In this document: positions 1-9,154 of the stretch, one piece after another
How the letters are laid out: each line of letters opens with the position of its first letter
How positions within the stretch are numbered: position 1 is the first letter of the stretch
Assembly (NCBI GenBank): GCA_947498325.1
Contig: CANMKE010000019.1
Span: forward strand, 38,131 to 102,130
From: an uncultured Persicobacter sp.
GTDB lineage: Bacteria > Bacteroidota > Bacteroidia > Cytophagales > Cyclobacteriaceae
DNA length: 64,000 bases
Reading direction: 5' to 3'
Program-made: the position numbers and the translations under genes
Notes under the pieces: generated by a model
Told to the model about the DNA's origin: nothing
Seen by the model: the letters and a program-made list of their open reading frames with translations, nothing else
Databases searched by the model: none

Positions 1-14
1 ATAGTCAGCAACGT

Positions 15-65
15 CTATCGCGAGAGTCCCTCTCGTGATGTTTGCTGGAGTGACTCTCGCGATAG
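15..65. repeat. Dispersed palindromic repeat (module C)
   Basis: Two arms, CTATCGCGAGAGTC at 15-28 and GACTCTCGCGATAG at 52-65, are perfect reverse complements, and a second partial palindrome lies between them. The same motif recurs at 16735-16761, 32338-32369 and 45077-45124, always between genes. There is no T-run, so it is not a typical terminator. Its function is unknown. Confidence 0.8.
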
Positions 66-168
66 GGTCAAAATCTAATAACATTTGCTGATGTTTTGCC
101 CTCGAATGAAGCGTCCGATGTTGAAGAAAATAATGTGTGTAGAATTGATGGAGTGCGATGATCGGTAT

Positions 169-624
169 TTAATTGAAGTTTCGTCTGCCACCACCGTTAT
201 TTCTCGGTTCCATATTTTGCATCAGTTTGTGTCGGAATTTGCCTTCGAGTACGGGAACCATGATGGCAATTTCACTGCCATTGATTTTCTCAATTTCTTT
301 AAGGTACTTTTCCTGAATGTCAAGTTCTTCTCTTTTGGCCTTGAGAATCAGCTCCAGCCCCTCTCTTTCTTTGCCTTTATAAAGCCCCTGATTAATGGAT
401 CGGGAAAGCTGCATCATATTTTTCCTGAGGGCTTTGGTTTCATCCTGCATTTTATTGTAGAGTGGCCAGAATTTTTGGGCATCTTCAGGGGCAAGATTGA
501 GCTCTTTCGTAAAAAAGGCAATCTTGTAATTTTCAATGCGTTCATTGTTTTGTGTTTTGCCCTGTGCAAGCAGTTGGGTGCTGCAAAATAGCAATAGCGA
601 AAAGGAGAGGATATATTTCATCAT
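169..624 (-). CDS. Spy/CpxP-like periplasmic protein
   Basis: This 151-residue protein has a signal peptide (hydrophobic residues 5-20, cleavage likely after LLAQ). The mature part is charged, almost wholly helical and rich in Lys, Glu and Met. The pattern, with the segment NLAPEDAQKFWPLYNKMQDE near residues 43-62, resembles the small helical periplasmic proteins annotated as Spy/CpxP or heavy-metal sensors in Bacteroidota. It starts 15 bp after the preceding membrane-protein gene and lies in line with an ECF sigma factor, so the three are probably one unit. A stress-chaperone role is inferred from this context; no metal-binding motif is obvious. Confidence 0.65.
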   Translation of the reverse strand: MMKYILSFSLLLFCSTQLLAQGKTQNNERIENYKIAFFTKELNLAPEDAQKFWPLYNKMQDETKALRKNMMQLSRSINQGLYKGKEREGLELILKAKREELDIQEKYLKEIEKINGSEIAIMVPVLEGKFRHKLMQNMEPRNNGGGRRNFN

Positions 625-639
625 TTTATGGTGTGCTGA

Positions 640-1059
640 TTAAAAAATTTGTTCAGTATCATTAAGGTATTCGAGCTGTTCCTCAAGAAGGTCCTCATCT
701 TCCTGCAGCGGACTGAAAGTGATGTCCTGAATAATGGACTGATCAGGGTAGTAGGTTCCCCAGCTGTCAAAAGGAGAGCTTTCCATGGCCAGGTAATCAA
801 TGATTTCTGCTTCACTGAAAGCCGCCGCCGCGGTTGTTGGCGAGAGTGGCGACAGCTGATTGGGAATGGAAAAGAACAATATCAGGGCAACACTTGCAGC
901 AGCCACAAAAGGGCTGGCATAGCGGATGGCTGGTTTTTTCCAAAGTGGTACGATGGGGTTCCCCGCATTTATCCGTTCCTCGATTTGATCGGGGAGTTGC
1001 TGAAAATACCCTTGAGGCACTTTGTCGATGTTCTTTTTTGGTATTTGATTTAATCGCAT
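640..1059 (-). CDS. Putative anti-sigma-like single-pass membrane protein
   Basis: The 139-residue product has a basic N-terminal segment (about 1-45), one hydrophobic helix (about 48-66, FVAAASVALILFF) and an acidic C-terminal part. This is the layout of short Bacteroidota proteins encoded directly after ECF sigma factors, with a cytoplasmic N-terminus and the C-terminus outside. It lies between the sigma factor and the Spy-like gene on the same strand. No zinc-binding HxxxCxxC motif is present, so an anti-sigma role rests on position and topology only. Confidence 0.5.
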   Translation of the reverse strand: MRLNQIPKKNIDKVPQGYFQQLPDQIEERINAGNPIVPLWKKPAIRYASPFVAAASVALILFFSIPNQLSPLSPTTAAAAFSEAEIIDYLAMESSPFDSWGTYYPDQSIIQDITFSPLQEDEDLLEEQLEYLNDTEQIF

Positions 1060-1098
1060 GGTGCTTTTTTTTCTTGGAGTAAATTTTTATCCAAAGGT

Positions 1099-1644
1099 TT
1101 AATCGTTCTGCAAGAAAGACTCAATTTTTTTAACTGCATGATGGTAGTTGGCCTTACAGCCTCCAACACTTTTGCCTACAATTTCCGCAATCTGTTCATA
1201 CTTCAGGTCATCAAAATATTTCATGTTAAAAACCAGTTGTTGTTGCGGAGGTAAACGCAGAATGGCCTTCTTTAACCTTAGCTGAATTTCATCTCCATCA
1301 AGGTACTCCTGTTGATCTACCTTCTGAATCAGTGCCCCCTCCACGTCCACGATAGGAATGAAAAATTTATTCCTTTTTTTTCTTAGAAATGCCAGCGCTT
1401 CATTGCTCGCAATCCGGTATATCCAGGTGAACAGCGCCGACTCTCCCTTAAACTGATGAAAGTGCGTGTGTACCTTGATAAACACCTCCTGCGTCAGGTC
1501 GTCAGCGTCATCATGATCCACGACCATTTTACGGATATGCCAATACACCCGCTCCTGATAAGCTTCAATAAGATACTTGAAGCCCTTCGAGCGCTTTTGT
1601 GCTTCCTCAGCTTGAAGGTGGTCAATGATTAAATGTTCTTCCAA
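1099..1644 (-). CDS. ECF-type RNA polymerase sigma factor
   Basis: The 181-residue protein has sigma region 2 (about residues 25-90, including DADDLTQEVFIKVHTHF and the following FTWIYRIASN) and region 4 (about 125-178, RLPPQQQLVFNMKYFDDLKY then a helix-turn-helix). It lacks regions 1 and 3, as in the extracytoplasmic-function subgroup. The start used is TTG; the next in-frame ATG would fall inside region 2, so TTG or another unusual start is needed. The downstream membrane protein and Spy-like gene suggest an envelope-stress regulon. Confidence 0.85.
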   Translation of the reverse strand: MEEHLIIDHLQAEEAQKRSKGFKYLIEAYQERVYWHIRKMVVDHDDADDLTQEVFIKVHTHFHQFKGESALFTWIYRIASNEALAFLRKKRNKFFIPIVDVEGALIQKVDQQEYLDGDEIQLRLKKAILRLPPQQQLVFNMKYFDDLKYEQIAEIVGKSVGGCKANYHHAVKKIESFLQND

Positions 1645-1820
1645 AAAAATAAAATGTAAGGTTGCTGTTGAGATGTGTAAAAATGAGAAAGGTTTAATTG
1701 AAGGGGAAATAAATTAGAAAAATATTTTTATCGCATTAAAAATTATTTGTTCTCAGGGCTGGTGCAATGATGGGTTGGCAAGATGTTTGATCTTTAAAAA
1801 ACGTATCAATGTAGTTGAAA

Positions 1821-2432
1821 ATGACTGATTTAAAGGCTTATATCGAACAGGGACGGAAGATTACCAAATCAGAAGTGAATGAGTTGCCCTTGCTGCGTTT
1901 TGAAGGTAAAATTAAAACGGTAGAAACACCTCAGCAATTGAAAGAAGCAGTACAGGATCTTGCCAAATATGGGCGAATAGGCTTTGATACAGAAACTAAA
2001 CCAGTAGCGCGTAAAGGACAGCATCATCGGGTGGCGTTATTGCAGCTTTCTACACCGACAACGGCTTACCTGATTCATTTGCAGAAAACAGGCCTTTCGA
2101 TAGAATTACAATGGTTGATGAGCAGTGCCGATCATCTGAAAATTGGTATTGCGCTGAACGACGATATTCGTGGACTGTTGGAATATGCTCATTTTCAGCC
2201 TCAGGGTTTTGTAGACCTTGCACAGGTGGCCAAATCCAAAGGGTTTCAGCAAACGGGCGCGAGAAATCTTGCAGGAATTTTATTGGAGGGAAGGGTGTCA
2301 AAAACACAGCAAATGTCCAATTGGGAAAAATTTCCACTGAGTCCGGCACAAAAATGTTATGCCGCTACTGATGCTTGGCTTGGGCCAGTATTGTACCGCC
2401 GATTTTTGGCCATTGACCAAGAGGTGAATTAA
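1821..2432 (+). CDS. 3'-5' exonuclease (RNase D / DEDD family)
   Basis: The 203-residue protein carries a DEDD-type exonuclease fold: motif I IGFDTETKP (near 55-63), motif II around LIHLQ...LKIGIALNDD, and motif III YAATDAW near the C-terminus. Such domains remove 3' nucleotides from RNA or DNA. The HRDC domain of full RNase D is absent, so the substrate is uncertain. A TTG lies six bases upstream in frame, but the ATG at 1821 is the more likely start. It stands alone between divergent neighbours and ends before a strong hairpin. Confidence 0.8.
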   Translation: MTDLKAYIEQGRKITKSEVNELPLLRFEGKIKTVETPQQLKEAVQDLAKYGRIGFDTETKPVARKGQHHRVALLQLSTPTTAYLIHLQKTGLSIELQWLMSSADHLKIGIALNDDIRGLLEYAHFQPQGFVDLAQVAKSKGFQQTGARNLAGILLEGRVSKTQQMSNWEKFPLSPAQKCYAATDAWLGPVLYRRFLAIDQEVN

Positions 2433-2455
2433 TATACTGTTCGTTGATACAATGA

Positions 2456-2493
2456 AACAACAAAGGCAATCTTTTCGGATTGCCTTTGTTGTT
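2456..2493. terminator. Convergent-gene hairpin
   Basis: Perfect inverted repeat AACAACAAAGGCAATC / GATTGCCTTTGTTGTT with a short loop, placed between the convergent ends of the exonuclease and the acyl-CoA ligase. The flanks are T-rich or A-rich rather than a clean T-run, so it may act on both strands. Confidence 0.65.
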
Positions 2494-2526
2494 TGAAAGA
2501 TATTTTCCTCTTTAGAGGCAACGGTT

Positions 2527-4212
2527 TTAAGCCGTTACATTTTTTGAAAGCTCATATTCTTTGAGTTTTCGACGAAGAATTTTTCCCACATTTGATTTTG
2601 GTAACTCCTCCAGGAATTCAATTTCTCTCGGGCGCTTATAGGCCGTCATTTCTGCCCTGCAATATTGAAGAATTTCCTCTTTGGTCAGACTCTGATCCGC
2701 CTTAATAATAAATGCTTTCACGCATTCGTTAGATTTAGGATCAGGAATACCAATAACCCCAGCCTCGGCCACTTTTGGGTGCGAGCAAACCACGCTTTCC
2801 ACCTCGTTAGGGTAAACATTGAAGCCTGAAACATTGATCATCTCTTTTTTGCGATCCACAAGTTTGATGTACCCCTCGAGGGTCATATAGCCGATGTCGC
2901 CTGTTTTCAGCCATTGTCCGTCCATCACGAGCTCGGTTTCGTCATCGCGCTGCCAGTAGCCCGCCATGACCTGCGGCCCTCGAACATAAACCTCGCCATG
3001 CTCCGCAAAATCCTGATCCGTGCCGTCGTCAGCAACAATCCGAATTTCGGTGCTTGGCAAAGGCATGCCAATGGTGCCAATTTTTTCTGTGCCATCAATG
3101 GGGTTACAGGCTACCACAGGAGAGGCTTCCGTAAGGCCATAACCTTCCGCAAGGGGTTTTCCTGTTACTTGCTTCCATTTTTCAGCCACATGATCCTGCA
3201 CCGCCATTCCACCGCCGATACCGACCTTGAAATTGTCGAAATTCAGTTTGAGGAAATCCTCTTGCATCAGTAGGGCATTAAAGAGCGTATTGACGCCGGT
3301 GAATACGGAGAACTGATGCTTTTTAAGTTCCTTGATAAAGGCAGGTAAATCCCTCGGATTGGTAATCAGGATGTTTTTTCCACCAGTTTTGAAGAACAGC
3401 CAGCAGTTGACCGTCATGGCAAAAATATGATACAAAGGAAGGGCAGTAATCACCACTTCTTTACCTTCTTCGAGGCCGCTCATCATCCATGCGCCATTTT
3501 GCTCCATATTGGCGATGATATTCCGGTGAGTCAATTTCGCGCCTTTGGAGATGCCTGTCGTACCGCCAGTATATTGCAGAAAACCAATATCCTCAGGCTG
3601 CACATCTACCTTTTGAAGTTGGAGTGCCTTTCCGTCTTTCAGGGCTTCCTTGAATTTAATATGGCCCGAAAGGGTGTAATCAGGAACCATTTTTTTGAGG
3701 TGTTTCACCACCAGATTGACTAACGACCCTTTGAGTGTCCCGAGCATATCACCGAGCTGCGTAACGATCACATGCTGAATGGCGGTCTCTTTGATGATGG
3801 CTTCAAGGTTGGCCGCGAAATTGGCAACGATGACAATCGCTTTTACGCCTGCATCATTAAATTGATGTGCCATCTCCCGGGTGGTATATAAAGGATTGGT
3901 GTTCACCACAATCAGCCCAGCTTTCAGTGCGCCAAACATGACAATCGGGTATTGCAAAAGGTTGGGCATCTGAATCGCAATGCGGTCTCCTTTTTTCAAT
4001 CCAAGGGGCCCCTGAAGGTAGGCGGCAAAATCATTACTGAGGGTATCGACCTGTTTGTAGGTAAGGCTTGCGCCCATATTCTCGAAAGCCACCTGATGGT
4101 CAAATTTCTTCACCGCCACTTCGATCAGCTCTACAAGTGAAGTATATATGTTGGGGTCAATATTTTCGGGGACGTTATGAGGGTAGTTTTTTAGCCAAGG
4201 TTTGTGGTTCAT
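2527..4212 (-). CDS. fadD: Long-chain fatty acid--CoA ligase
   Basis: This 561-residue ANL-superfamily enzyme activates fatty acids to acyl-CoA through an acyl-AMP intermediate. The P-loop-like AMP-binding motif YTGGTTGISKG is at residues 214-224, GYGLTEASP near 357, and the LKTGDIGY / DRKKEMINVSGFNV hinge motifs are in the C-terminal third. The length matches bacterial FadD. It is transcribed away from the Lrp-type regulator, which is a possible but unproven controller. The start at 4212 follows an AT-rich leader. Confidence 0.9.
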   Translation of the reverse strand: MNHKPWLKNYPHNVPENIDPNIYTSLVELIEVAVKKFDHQVAFENMGASLTYKQVDTLSNDFAAYLQGPLGLKKGDRIAIQMPNLLQYPIVMFGALKAGLIVVNTNPLYTTREMAHQFNDAGVKAIVIVANFAANLEAIIKETAIQHVIVTQLGDMLGTLKGSLVNLVVKHLKKMVPDYTLSGHIKFKEALKDGKALQLQKVDVQPEDIGFLQYTGGTTGISKGAKLTHRNIIANMEQNGAWMMSGLEEGKEVVITALPLYHIFAMTVNCWLFFKTGGKNILITNPRDLPAFIKELKKHQFSVFTGVNTLFNALLMQEDFLKLNFDNFKVGIGGGMAVQDHVAEKWKQVTGKPLAEGYGLTEASPVVACNPIDGTEKIGTIGMPLPSTEIRIVADDGTDQDFAEHGEVYVRGPQVMAGYWQRDDETELVMDGQWLKTGDIGYMTLEGYIKLVDRKKEMINVSGFNVYPNEVESVVCSHPKVAEAGVIGIPDPKSNECVKAFIIKADQSLTKEEILQYCRAEMTAYKRPREIEFLEELPKSNVGKILRRKLKEYELSKNVTA

Positions 4213-4609
4213 AAAATTGATTTTAAATAGTGTCTTAGAAAAATGGTGTTCATAGTGGTTATTTTCTAATTTAAAATACTCATTATTTTTTAAATGGGAA
4301 TAAGAAAATCGTAAAAAAATAGGGATTTTAGAAAAAAATTTTAAAATTTACGATCATAAACTAATGAGCTTTTGGATTTCTTTGATTTTTTAACACAATG
4401 AAGTCACCTGACAGCGCCCAGTTTTTAAGTGGAAAGTACTGATTTTCTGTTTTTTGATTTAGCGCAATGAGCATTACGCTTATTTTATTGTGAATTGATA
4501 ATAGTGTTTCTTGCTGTCGTATTATCCACCTAAATAGATGGTGGAGGCAAAGATAATTATGTTATTTTTAAAAAAATGCATTGAAAGATAATTTTTTCGT
4601 TAGCTTGAA
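4213..4609. other. AT-rich divergent intergenic region
   Basis: About 400 bp between fadD and the Lrp-type gene. It has A/T runs and no open frame of note. It must hold the fadD promoter, but no convincing element for that strand could be picked out. Confidence 0.5.
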
Positions 4610-4610
4610 C

Positions 4611-4641
4611 TTGAATAATTCGGAAATTGATAATATTTTTG
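4611..4641 (+). promoter_or_regulatory. Bacteroidota-type promoter, Lrp gene
   Basis: TTG at 4611-4613, then 20 bases, then TATTTTTG at 4634-4641, an exact match to TAnnTTTG. The ATG at 4646 lies only four bases after the box, so the transcript would be leaderless or nearly so. Confidence 0.55.
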
Positions 4642-4645
4642 CGGC

Positions 4646-5116
4646 ATGATGAATAAAAATTATGAAATCGATAATGTAGATATGAAGATCCTTTCTCTGC
4701 TGACAGAGGATGCGAAGATGCCATATACCGAAGTGGCTAAGCGCGTTTTCGTTTCAGGAGGGACAGTACACGTTCGTATGAGAAAATTGGAGGAAATGGG
4801 CATTGTAAGGGGAACGACCCTGGACATGGACTACTCCAAGATGGGTTATGACATCACTGCATTTTTGGGTATCTATTTGGAAAAGTCGTCTCTTTATGAT
4901 TCAGTGATTGAGCGCCTGGTTCAAATCTCTGAGATCGTTACCATCCACTACACTACAGGAAATTACAATATCTTCGTGAAGATGCATTGTCGTGATACCA
5001 TGCACCTGAAAAATACTTTGCATGATAAAATTCAGCAAATCGAAGGTATCGAACGTACTGAAACGATCATCTCTTTGGAGGAAAGTATGAATAGACACAT
5101 CAAGTTTGGTGAATAA
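4646..5116 (+). CDS. Lrp/AsnC family transcriptional regulator
   Basis: The 156-residue protein has an N-terminal winged helix-turn-helix (about 5-65, DMKILSLLTEDAKMPYTEVA then VHVRMRKLEEMGIVRG) and a C-terminal RAM ligand-binding domain (about 70-150, with the conserved TTGNYNIFVKMHC strand). Members bind DNA as octamers and respond to amino acids or related metabolites. Two adjacent ATGs exist (4646, 4649). The gene is alone, with its own promoter and terminator, between fadD and the suf operon. Confidence 0.9.
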   Translation: MMNKNYEIDNVDMKILSLLTEDAKMPYTEVAKRVFVSGGTVHVRMRKLEEMGIVRGTTLDMDYSKMGYDITAFLGIYLEKSSLYDSVIERLVQISEIVTIHYTTGNYNIFVKMHCRDTMHLKNTLHDKIQQIEGIERTETIISLEESMNRHIKFGE

Positions 5117-5160
5117 GATATAGAAAGTTGATATAGACATATCACAAATAACAATTGAAT

Positions 5161-5194
5161 AAGCCCACTTTTAAGCAGTGGGCTTATTTTTTTG
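5161..5194 (+). terminator. Intrinsic terminator after Lrp gene
   Basis: AAGCCCACT / AGTGGGCTT stem around a short loop, followed by a T-run. Confidence 0.85.
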
Positions 5195-5250
5195 TCTAAA
5201 ATATGCGCTTATCTTTGAATTCAAACCCGACTTATTGGCTACAGGTAACA

Positions 5251-5277
5251 TTTAAGTTAATCTTTTTATTACCTTTG
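5251..5277 (+). promoter_or_regulatory. Candidate promoter of sufBCD
   Basis: TACCTTTG at 5270-5277 exactly matches TAnnTTTG, 34 bases before the sufB ATG. The upstream element is poor (TTTA at 5251, spacing short), so only the downstream box is well supported. Confidence 0.45.
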
Positions 5278-5311
5278 TAGTACAGTATTTATAAACAGTC
5301 TAAATAACGAC

Positions 5312-6763
5312 ATGAGTAAAGACGATCAAATTCTTGAGGAATTTACCCAGTCGGAATATAAGCATGGATTTGTAACCAACATTGAGCAGGAGTTCGCTCC
5401 TAAAGGACTTAATGAGGATACAGTCCGTTTTATTTCCGCTAAGAAGCAGGAACCAGCTTGGTTGCTTGAATGGCGACTGAAAGCTTTCCGTCATTGGGAA
5501 ACCCTCACTGAACCCGAATGGCCTAACGTAGAATACCCTAAACCTGATTTCCAAGACCTCCACTATTATGCAGCTCCTAAGAAGAAGCCTAAACTGGACA
5601 GCCTGGATCAGGTAGACCCTGAATTGCTGGACACCTTCAAGCGCCTTGGAATTTCGCTGGAAGAACAAAAGCGTATTTCTGGGGTAGAGGTAGCCGTTGA
5701 TGCGGTCCTGGATTCAGTATCCGTAGCCACCACTTTCCGTGAAACACTGGCCGAGAAAGGCATTATCTTTTGCTCCTTCAGCGAGGCGGTAAAAGAGCAT
5801 CCTGAATTGGTGAAGAAATATTTGGGAGCTGTTGTTCCTTATAATGATAACTTTTATGCAGCGCTGAATTCAGCGGTGTTTTCTGATGGTTCTTTCGCTT
5901 ACATCCCTAAAGGGGTGCATTGCCCTATGGAGCTGTCCACTTATTTCCGTATCAATGCGGCCAATACTGGGCAATTTGAGCGGACTTTGATTGTGGCAGA
6001 AGAGGGCTCGAAGGTCTCCTATCTTGAAGGTTGTACGGCTCCTCAGCGCGATGAAAATCAGCTGCACGCTGCCGTGGTGGAAATCCTTGTGGAAAAAGAG
6101 GCAGATGTGAAATACTCTACGGTTCAGAACTGGTACCCTGGCGATGCCGAAGGCAAAGGCGGGATCTACAACTTTGTAACCAAAAGAGGAATCTGTAATG
6201 GCGCCCACGCCAAACTCAGCTGGACACAGGTGGAAACGGGATCAGCGGTAACCTGGAAATACCCTTCATGTATTTTGAAAGGCGATTATTCCGTAGGGGA
6301 GTTCTATTCTGTAGCTGTAACCAACAACATGCAGCAAGCCGACACCGGAACGAAAATGGTGCACATTGGTAAAAACACCAAGTCGCGCATTGTATCCAAA
6401 GGGGTGTCTGCAGGTAAGTCACAGAACTCTTACCGCGGTTTGGTGAAGGTGCTTAAAAGAGCAGAAAATGCGCGGAACTTTTCGCAGTGTGATTCCCTGC
6501 TGATGGGTGATAAATGTGGTGCCCACACCTTCCCATACATCGAAATTGATAACAAATCTGCGCAGGTGGAACATGAGGCGACCACCTCAAAAATTGGTGA
6601 AGACCAGTTGTTCTATTGTAATCAGCGTGGTATTGATACCGAAGCAGCAGTGGCCTTGATTGTCAACGGTTACTGTAAAGAGGTGTTGAATCAGCTTCCG
6701 ATGGAATTCGCCGTAGAGGCACAGAAATTATTGGCACTGACCCTCGAGGGAAGTGTAGGATAA
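5312..6763 (+). CDS. sufB: Fe-S cluster assembly protein SufB
   Basis: The 483-residue protein is SufB, the scaffold subunit on which iron-sulfur clusters are built in the SufBC2D complex in the cytoplasm. Recognisable stretches include [37 protein letters not shown], and the C-terminal [21 protein letters not shown] with its conserved Cys and Glu. Length is normal. It is first of three genes ending at the terminator near 8.96 kb. Confidence 0.97.
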   Translation: MSKDDQILEEFTQSEYKHGFVTNIEQEFAPKGLNEDTVRFISAKKQEPAWLLEWRLKAFRHWETLTEPEWPNVEYPKPDFQDLHYYAAPKKKPKLDSLDQVDPELLDTFKRLGISLEEQKRISGVEVAVDAVLDSVSVATTFRETLAEKGIIFCSFSEAVKEHPELVKKYLGAVVPYNDNFYAALNSAVFSDGSFAYIPKGVHCPMELSTYFRINAANTGQFERTLIVAEEGSKVSYLEGCTAPQRDENQLHAAVVEILVEKEADVKYSTVQNWYPGDAEGKGGIYNFVTKRGICNGAHAKLSWTQVETGSAVTWKYPSCILKGDYSVGEFYSVAVTNNMQQADTGTKMVHIGKNTKSRIVSKGVSAGKSQNSYRGLVKVLKRAENARNFSQCDSLLMGDKCGAHTFPYIEIDNKSAQVEHEATTSKIGEDQLFYCNQRGIDTEAAVALIVNGYCKEVLNQLPMEFAVEAQKLLALTLEGSVG

Positions 6764-6820
6764 TTCAGGGCAAAAGCCCACAACAATTTTTCAATTAGCA
6801 ATTACATAAATATCAGATAA

Positions 6821-7582
6821 ATGTTAAGCATTAAGGATCTGAAGGCAAATATAGGTGAAAAAGAAATTCTGAAAGGAATCAACCTTGAAGTAAAGCCTGG
6901 TGAAGTTCACGCAATTATGGGACCTAACGGTTCTGGAAAATCTACATTGGCCTCTGTATTGGCTGGCCGTGAGGAATATGAGGTTGTTGGTGGCGAGGTA
7001 GACTTTGGCGGTAAAGACCTTTTGGAGTTCTCTCCAGAAGATCGCGCTCGTGAAGGGCTGTTCCTGGCATTCCAATACCCAGTGGAAATTCCAGGTGTAA
7101 GTACTGTAAACTTCATGAAAACCGCTTTAAATCAAGTAAGGGAATACCGTGGCGAGAAAGCATTGACGGCCGTGGAGTTCCTGAAGGTGATGAAGCAAAA
7201 AATGGAGTTCGTAGAGATCTCTCAGTCATTGTTGAACCGTTCATTGAATGAAGGTTTCTCGGGTGGGGAGAAGAAGCGTAACGAAATTTTCCAGATGGCC
7301 ATGCTGGAACCGAAGTTGGCGATTCTGGATGAAACAGATTCAGGTTTGGATATTGATGCCCTGCGCATTGTAGCCAATGGTGTGAACAAGTTGAAAAATA
7401 AGGACAATGCCACCATCGTGGTAACACACTACCAGCGTTTGTTGGATTACATTGTGCCAGATTATGTACACGTATTGTACAATGGCCGTATCGTAAAATC
7501 AGGCACCAAGGAATTGGCTATGGAGCTTGAGGAAAAAGGATACGACTGGATTAAAGCTGAAGCGGATAGTCAATTCGCTTAA
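6821..7582 (+). CDS. sufC: Fe-S cluster assembly ATPase SufC
   Basis: This 253-residue ABC-type ATPase has Walker A GPNGSGKST (34-42), signature GFSGGEKKRNE in mid protein, Walker B LAILDETDSGLD and switch His in VVTHYQR. SufC drives conformational change in the SufBCD scaffold and is soluble, with no partner permease. It sits 57 bp after sufB and 27 bp before sufD, consistent with one transcript. Confidence 0.97.
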   Translation: MLSIKDLKANIGEKEILKGINLEVKPGEVHAIMGPNGSGKSTLASVLAGREEYEVVGGEVDFGGKDLLEFSPEDRAREGLFLAFQYPVEIPGVSTVNFMKTALNQVREYRGEKALTAVEFLKVMKQKMEFVEISQSLLNRSLNEGFSGGEKKRNEIFQMAMLEPKLAILDETDSGLDIDALRIVANGVNKLKNKDNATIVVTHYQRLLDYIVPDYVHVLYNGRIVKSGTKELAMELEEKGYDWIKAEADSQFA

Positions 7583-7609
7583 TTGTTCCACCTATAAACC
7601 TTTTTTGGT

Positions 7610-8911
7610 ATGTCAACAACTGTATCCGAAAACGGATCATTGGGCCAGATAGCAGTGGTTCATTCGCAAGCAGCTGAAACCATCCCGGCGGCACTTCAGG
7701 CACAGGCTCAACAGGCCTGGGAGAAGTTCACCGCTACGGGCTTTCCGCATGCAAAAGCAGAAGAATATAAATATACACCGATCACCAAACAGCTTGATCG
7801 CCACTTTGACCTTTCAGCCTTGGCACCTCAGGGTGTTGTCTCTGAAGCCGAAGTGAAATCATTGGTGTTTCAGTCCGTGGAGGCAGATCTTTTTGTGTTG
7901 GTCAATGGCCGATTCAACGAGGCGCTTTCAAATTATGAAGGCAAAGGCTATGATGTCTGTACTTTGGCGGAAGCTGATGAGGAATTGGTGCAAGAAGTTA
8001 TTGCCAAGCACAAGCCTCAGGAGGATCCTTTTATCCACCTGAACAATGCCATGGCAAGTGAAGGGCTTTTCATTCACGTTCCAAAAAATACGCAGCTGCA
8101 AAAGCCGATCATTATTTTGAACGTTACGGATTCCCGTCACGGACAGGTCGTGAGCCATGCCCGCAATATTATTATTGCTGAGCAGGGTGCTGAAGCAGTC
8201 ATTATTGAGCAGTATAAATCTTTGGGGGCGGTAAAATCGCTGACCAACAATGTGACAGAGCTTTTTGCGGAAGCAAATGCACACCTGAGCTTTTATAAAT
8301 TTCAGCAGGAAAACGATTCGGCTTTCCATTTGGGGAATATCCTGGTCTATCAAACCAAAGATTCTGAGGTAACCACTTTCACCATGACGCTTGAGGGTGC
8401 CATGATCCGAAATAACCTCACTTTCTTACTTGATGGCGAGAACATTACTTCCAATATGTATGGTTTGTCTTTTCTGAAAGGTAAATCGCATGTCGATCAC
8501 CATACGGTAGTCGATCATACACACCCTCATTGTGATTCCAATGAGTTATACAAAGGGGTGTTTGATGATAAATCGGCGGGTGTTTTTAATGGAAAGATTT
8601 TTGTCCGCGAAGGTGCACAGAAAACAAATGCGTTTCAGTCCAATAAAAACATCTTATTGTCTGACGATGCTTCCATTGATACCAAACCACAGCTGGAAAT
8701 TTGGGCCGATGATGTAAAATGTTCTCATGGTTGTACAAACGGGCAACTGGATCCTGAGCAATTGTTTTACCTCAGAGCACGTGGGGTTGATAAGCGCACT
8801 GCACAGGGAATGTTGCTTTATGGTTTTGCTGCCGACGTTTTAGAAAATATTAAATTGGAATCTTTGCGAGAAGAGTTGGCGGACTTGATCCACGATCGAG
8901 CAGGATTCTGA
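7610..8911 (+). CDS. sufD: Fe-S cluster assembly protein SufD
   Basis: The 433-residue SufD pairs with SufB in the scaffold. The C-terminal beta-helix carries SNELYKGVFDDKSAGVFNGK and KCSHGCTNGQLDPEQLFYLR, as in the family. The N-terminal 100 residues are less conserved (ATGFPHAKAEEYKYTPI is typical). It closes the first suf unit and is followed by a strong hairpin. Confidence 0.96.
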   Translation: MSTTVSENGSLGQIAVVHSQAAETIPAALQAQAQQAWEKFTATGFPHAKAEEYKYTPITKQLDRHFDLSALAPQGVVSEAEVKSLVFQSVEADLFVLVNGRFNEALSNYEGKGYDVCTLAEADEELVQEVIAKHKPQEDPFIHLNNAMASEGLFIHVPKNTQLQKPIIILNVTDSRHGQVVSHARNIIIAEQGAEAVIIEQYKSLGAVKSLTNNVTELFAEANAHLSFYKFQQENDSAFHLGNILVYQTKDSEVTTFTMTLEGAMIRNNLTFLLDGENITSNMYGLSFLKGKSHVDHHTVVDHTHPHCDSNELYKGVFDDKSAGVFNGKIFVREGAQKTNAFQSNKNILLSDDASIDTKPQLEIWADDVKCSHGCTNGQLDPEQLFYLRARGVDKRTAQGMLLYGFAADVLENIKLESLREELADLIHDRAGF

Positions 8912-8936
8912 TCTGATCAGGTAGTATTCTGATTTT

Positions 8937-8990
8937 AAAAAAATCGATCAACTCATTATTCCAATTGTATATGAGTGATCGATTTTTTTT
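8937..8990 (+). terminator. Intrinsic terminator after sufD
   Basis: Arms AAAAAAATCGATCAACTCAT and ATGAGTGATCGATTTTTTTT around a short loop, with a T-run at the end. It separates sufBCD from sufS. Confidence 0.85.
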
Positions 8991-9094
8991 ATGCACATTT
9001 TAATCTCCAAATATGAAATCGAAGTATAGATTTTGCGCAATACTTCGTAAATTAGAAGGATTTTAAATAGCAATAGAGGTAGTTCTTATAATTC

Positions 9095-9123
9095 TTTGAA
9101 TTACACAATTTGTATTAACTTAG
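9095..9123 (+). promoter_or_regulatory. Candidate promoter of sufS unit
   Basis: TTTG at 9095-9098, 17 bases, then TAACTTAG at 9116-9123 (one mismatch to TAnnTTTG), 31 bases before the sufS ATG. It fits the terminator seen just upstream. Confidence 0.5.
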
Positions 9124-9154
9124 AAGGAATCCTCCTGCAACTTAACATAAAATA

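Noticed and set aside
85..591. 168-codon plus-strand open frame
   Set aside because: It is the antisense of the Spy-like gene, which has a signal peptide and proper composition.
621..815. 64-codon minus-strand frame overlapping the membrane-protein gene
   Set aside because: It is an alternative frame within and past the end of the 640-1059 gene with no support of its own.
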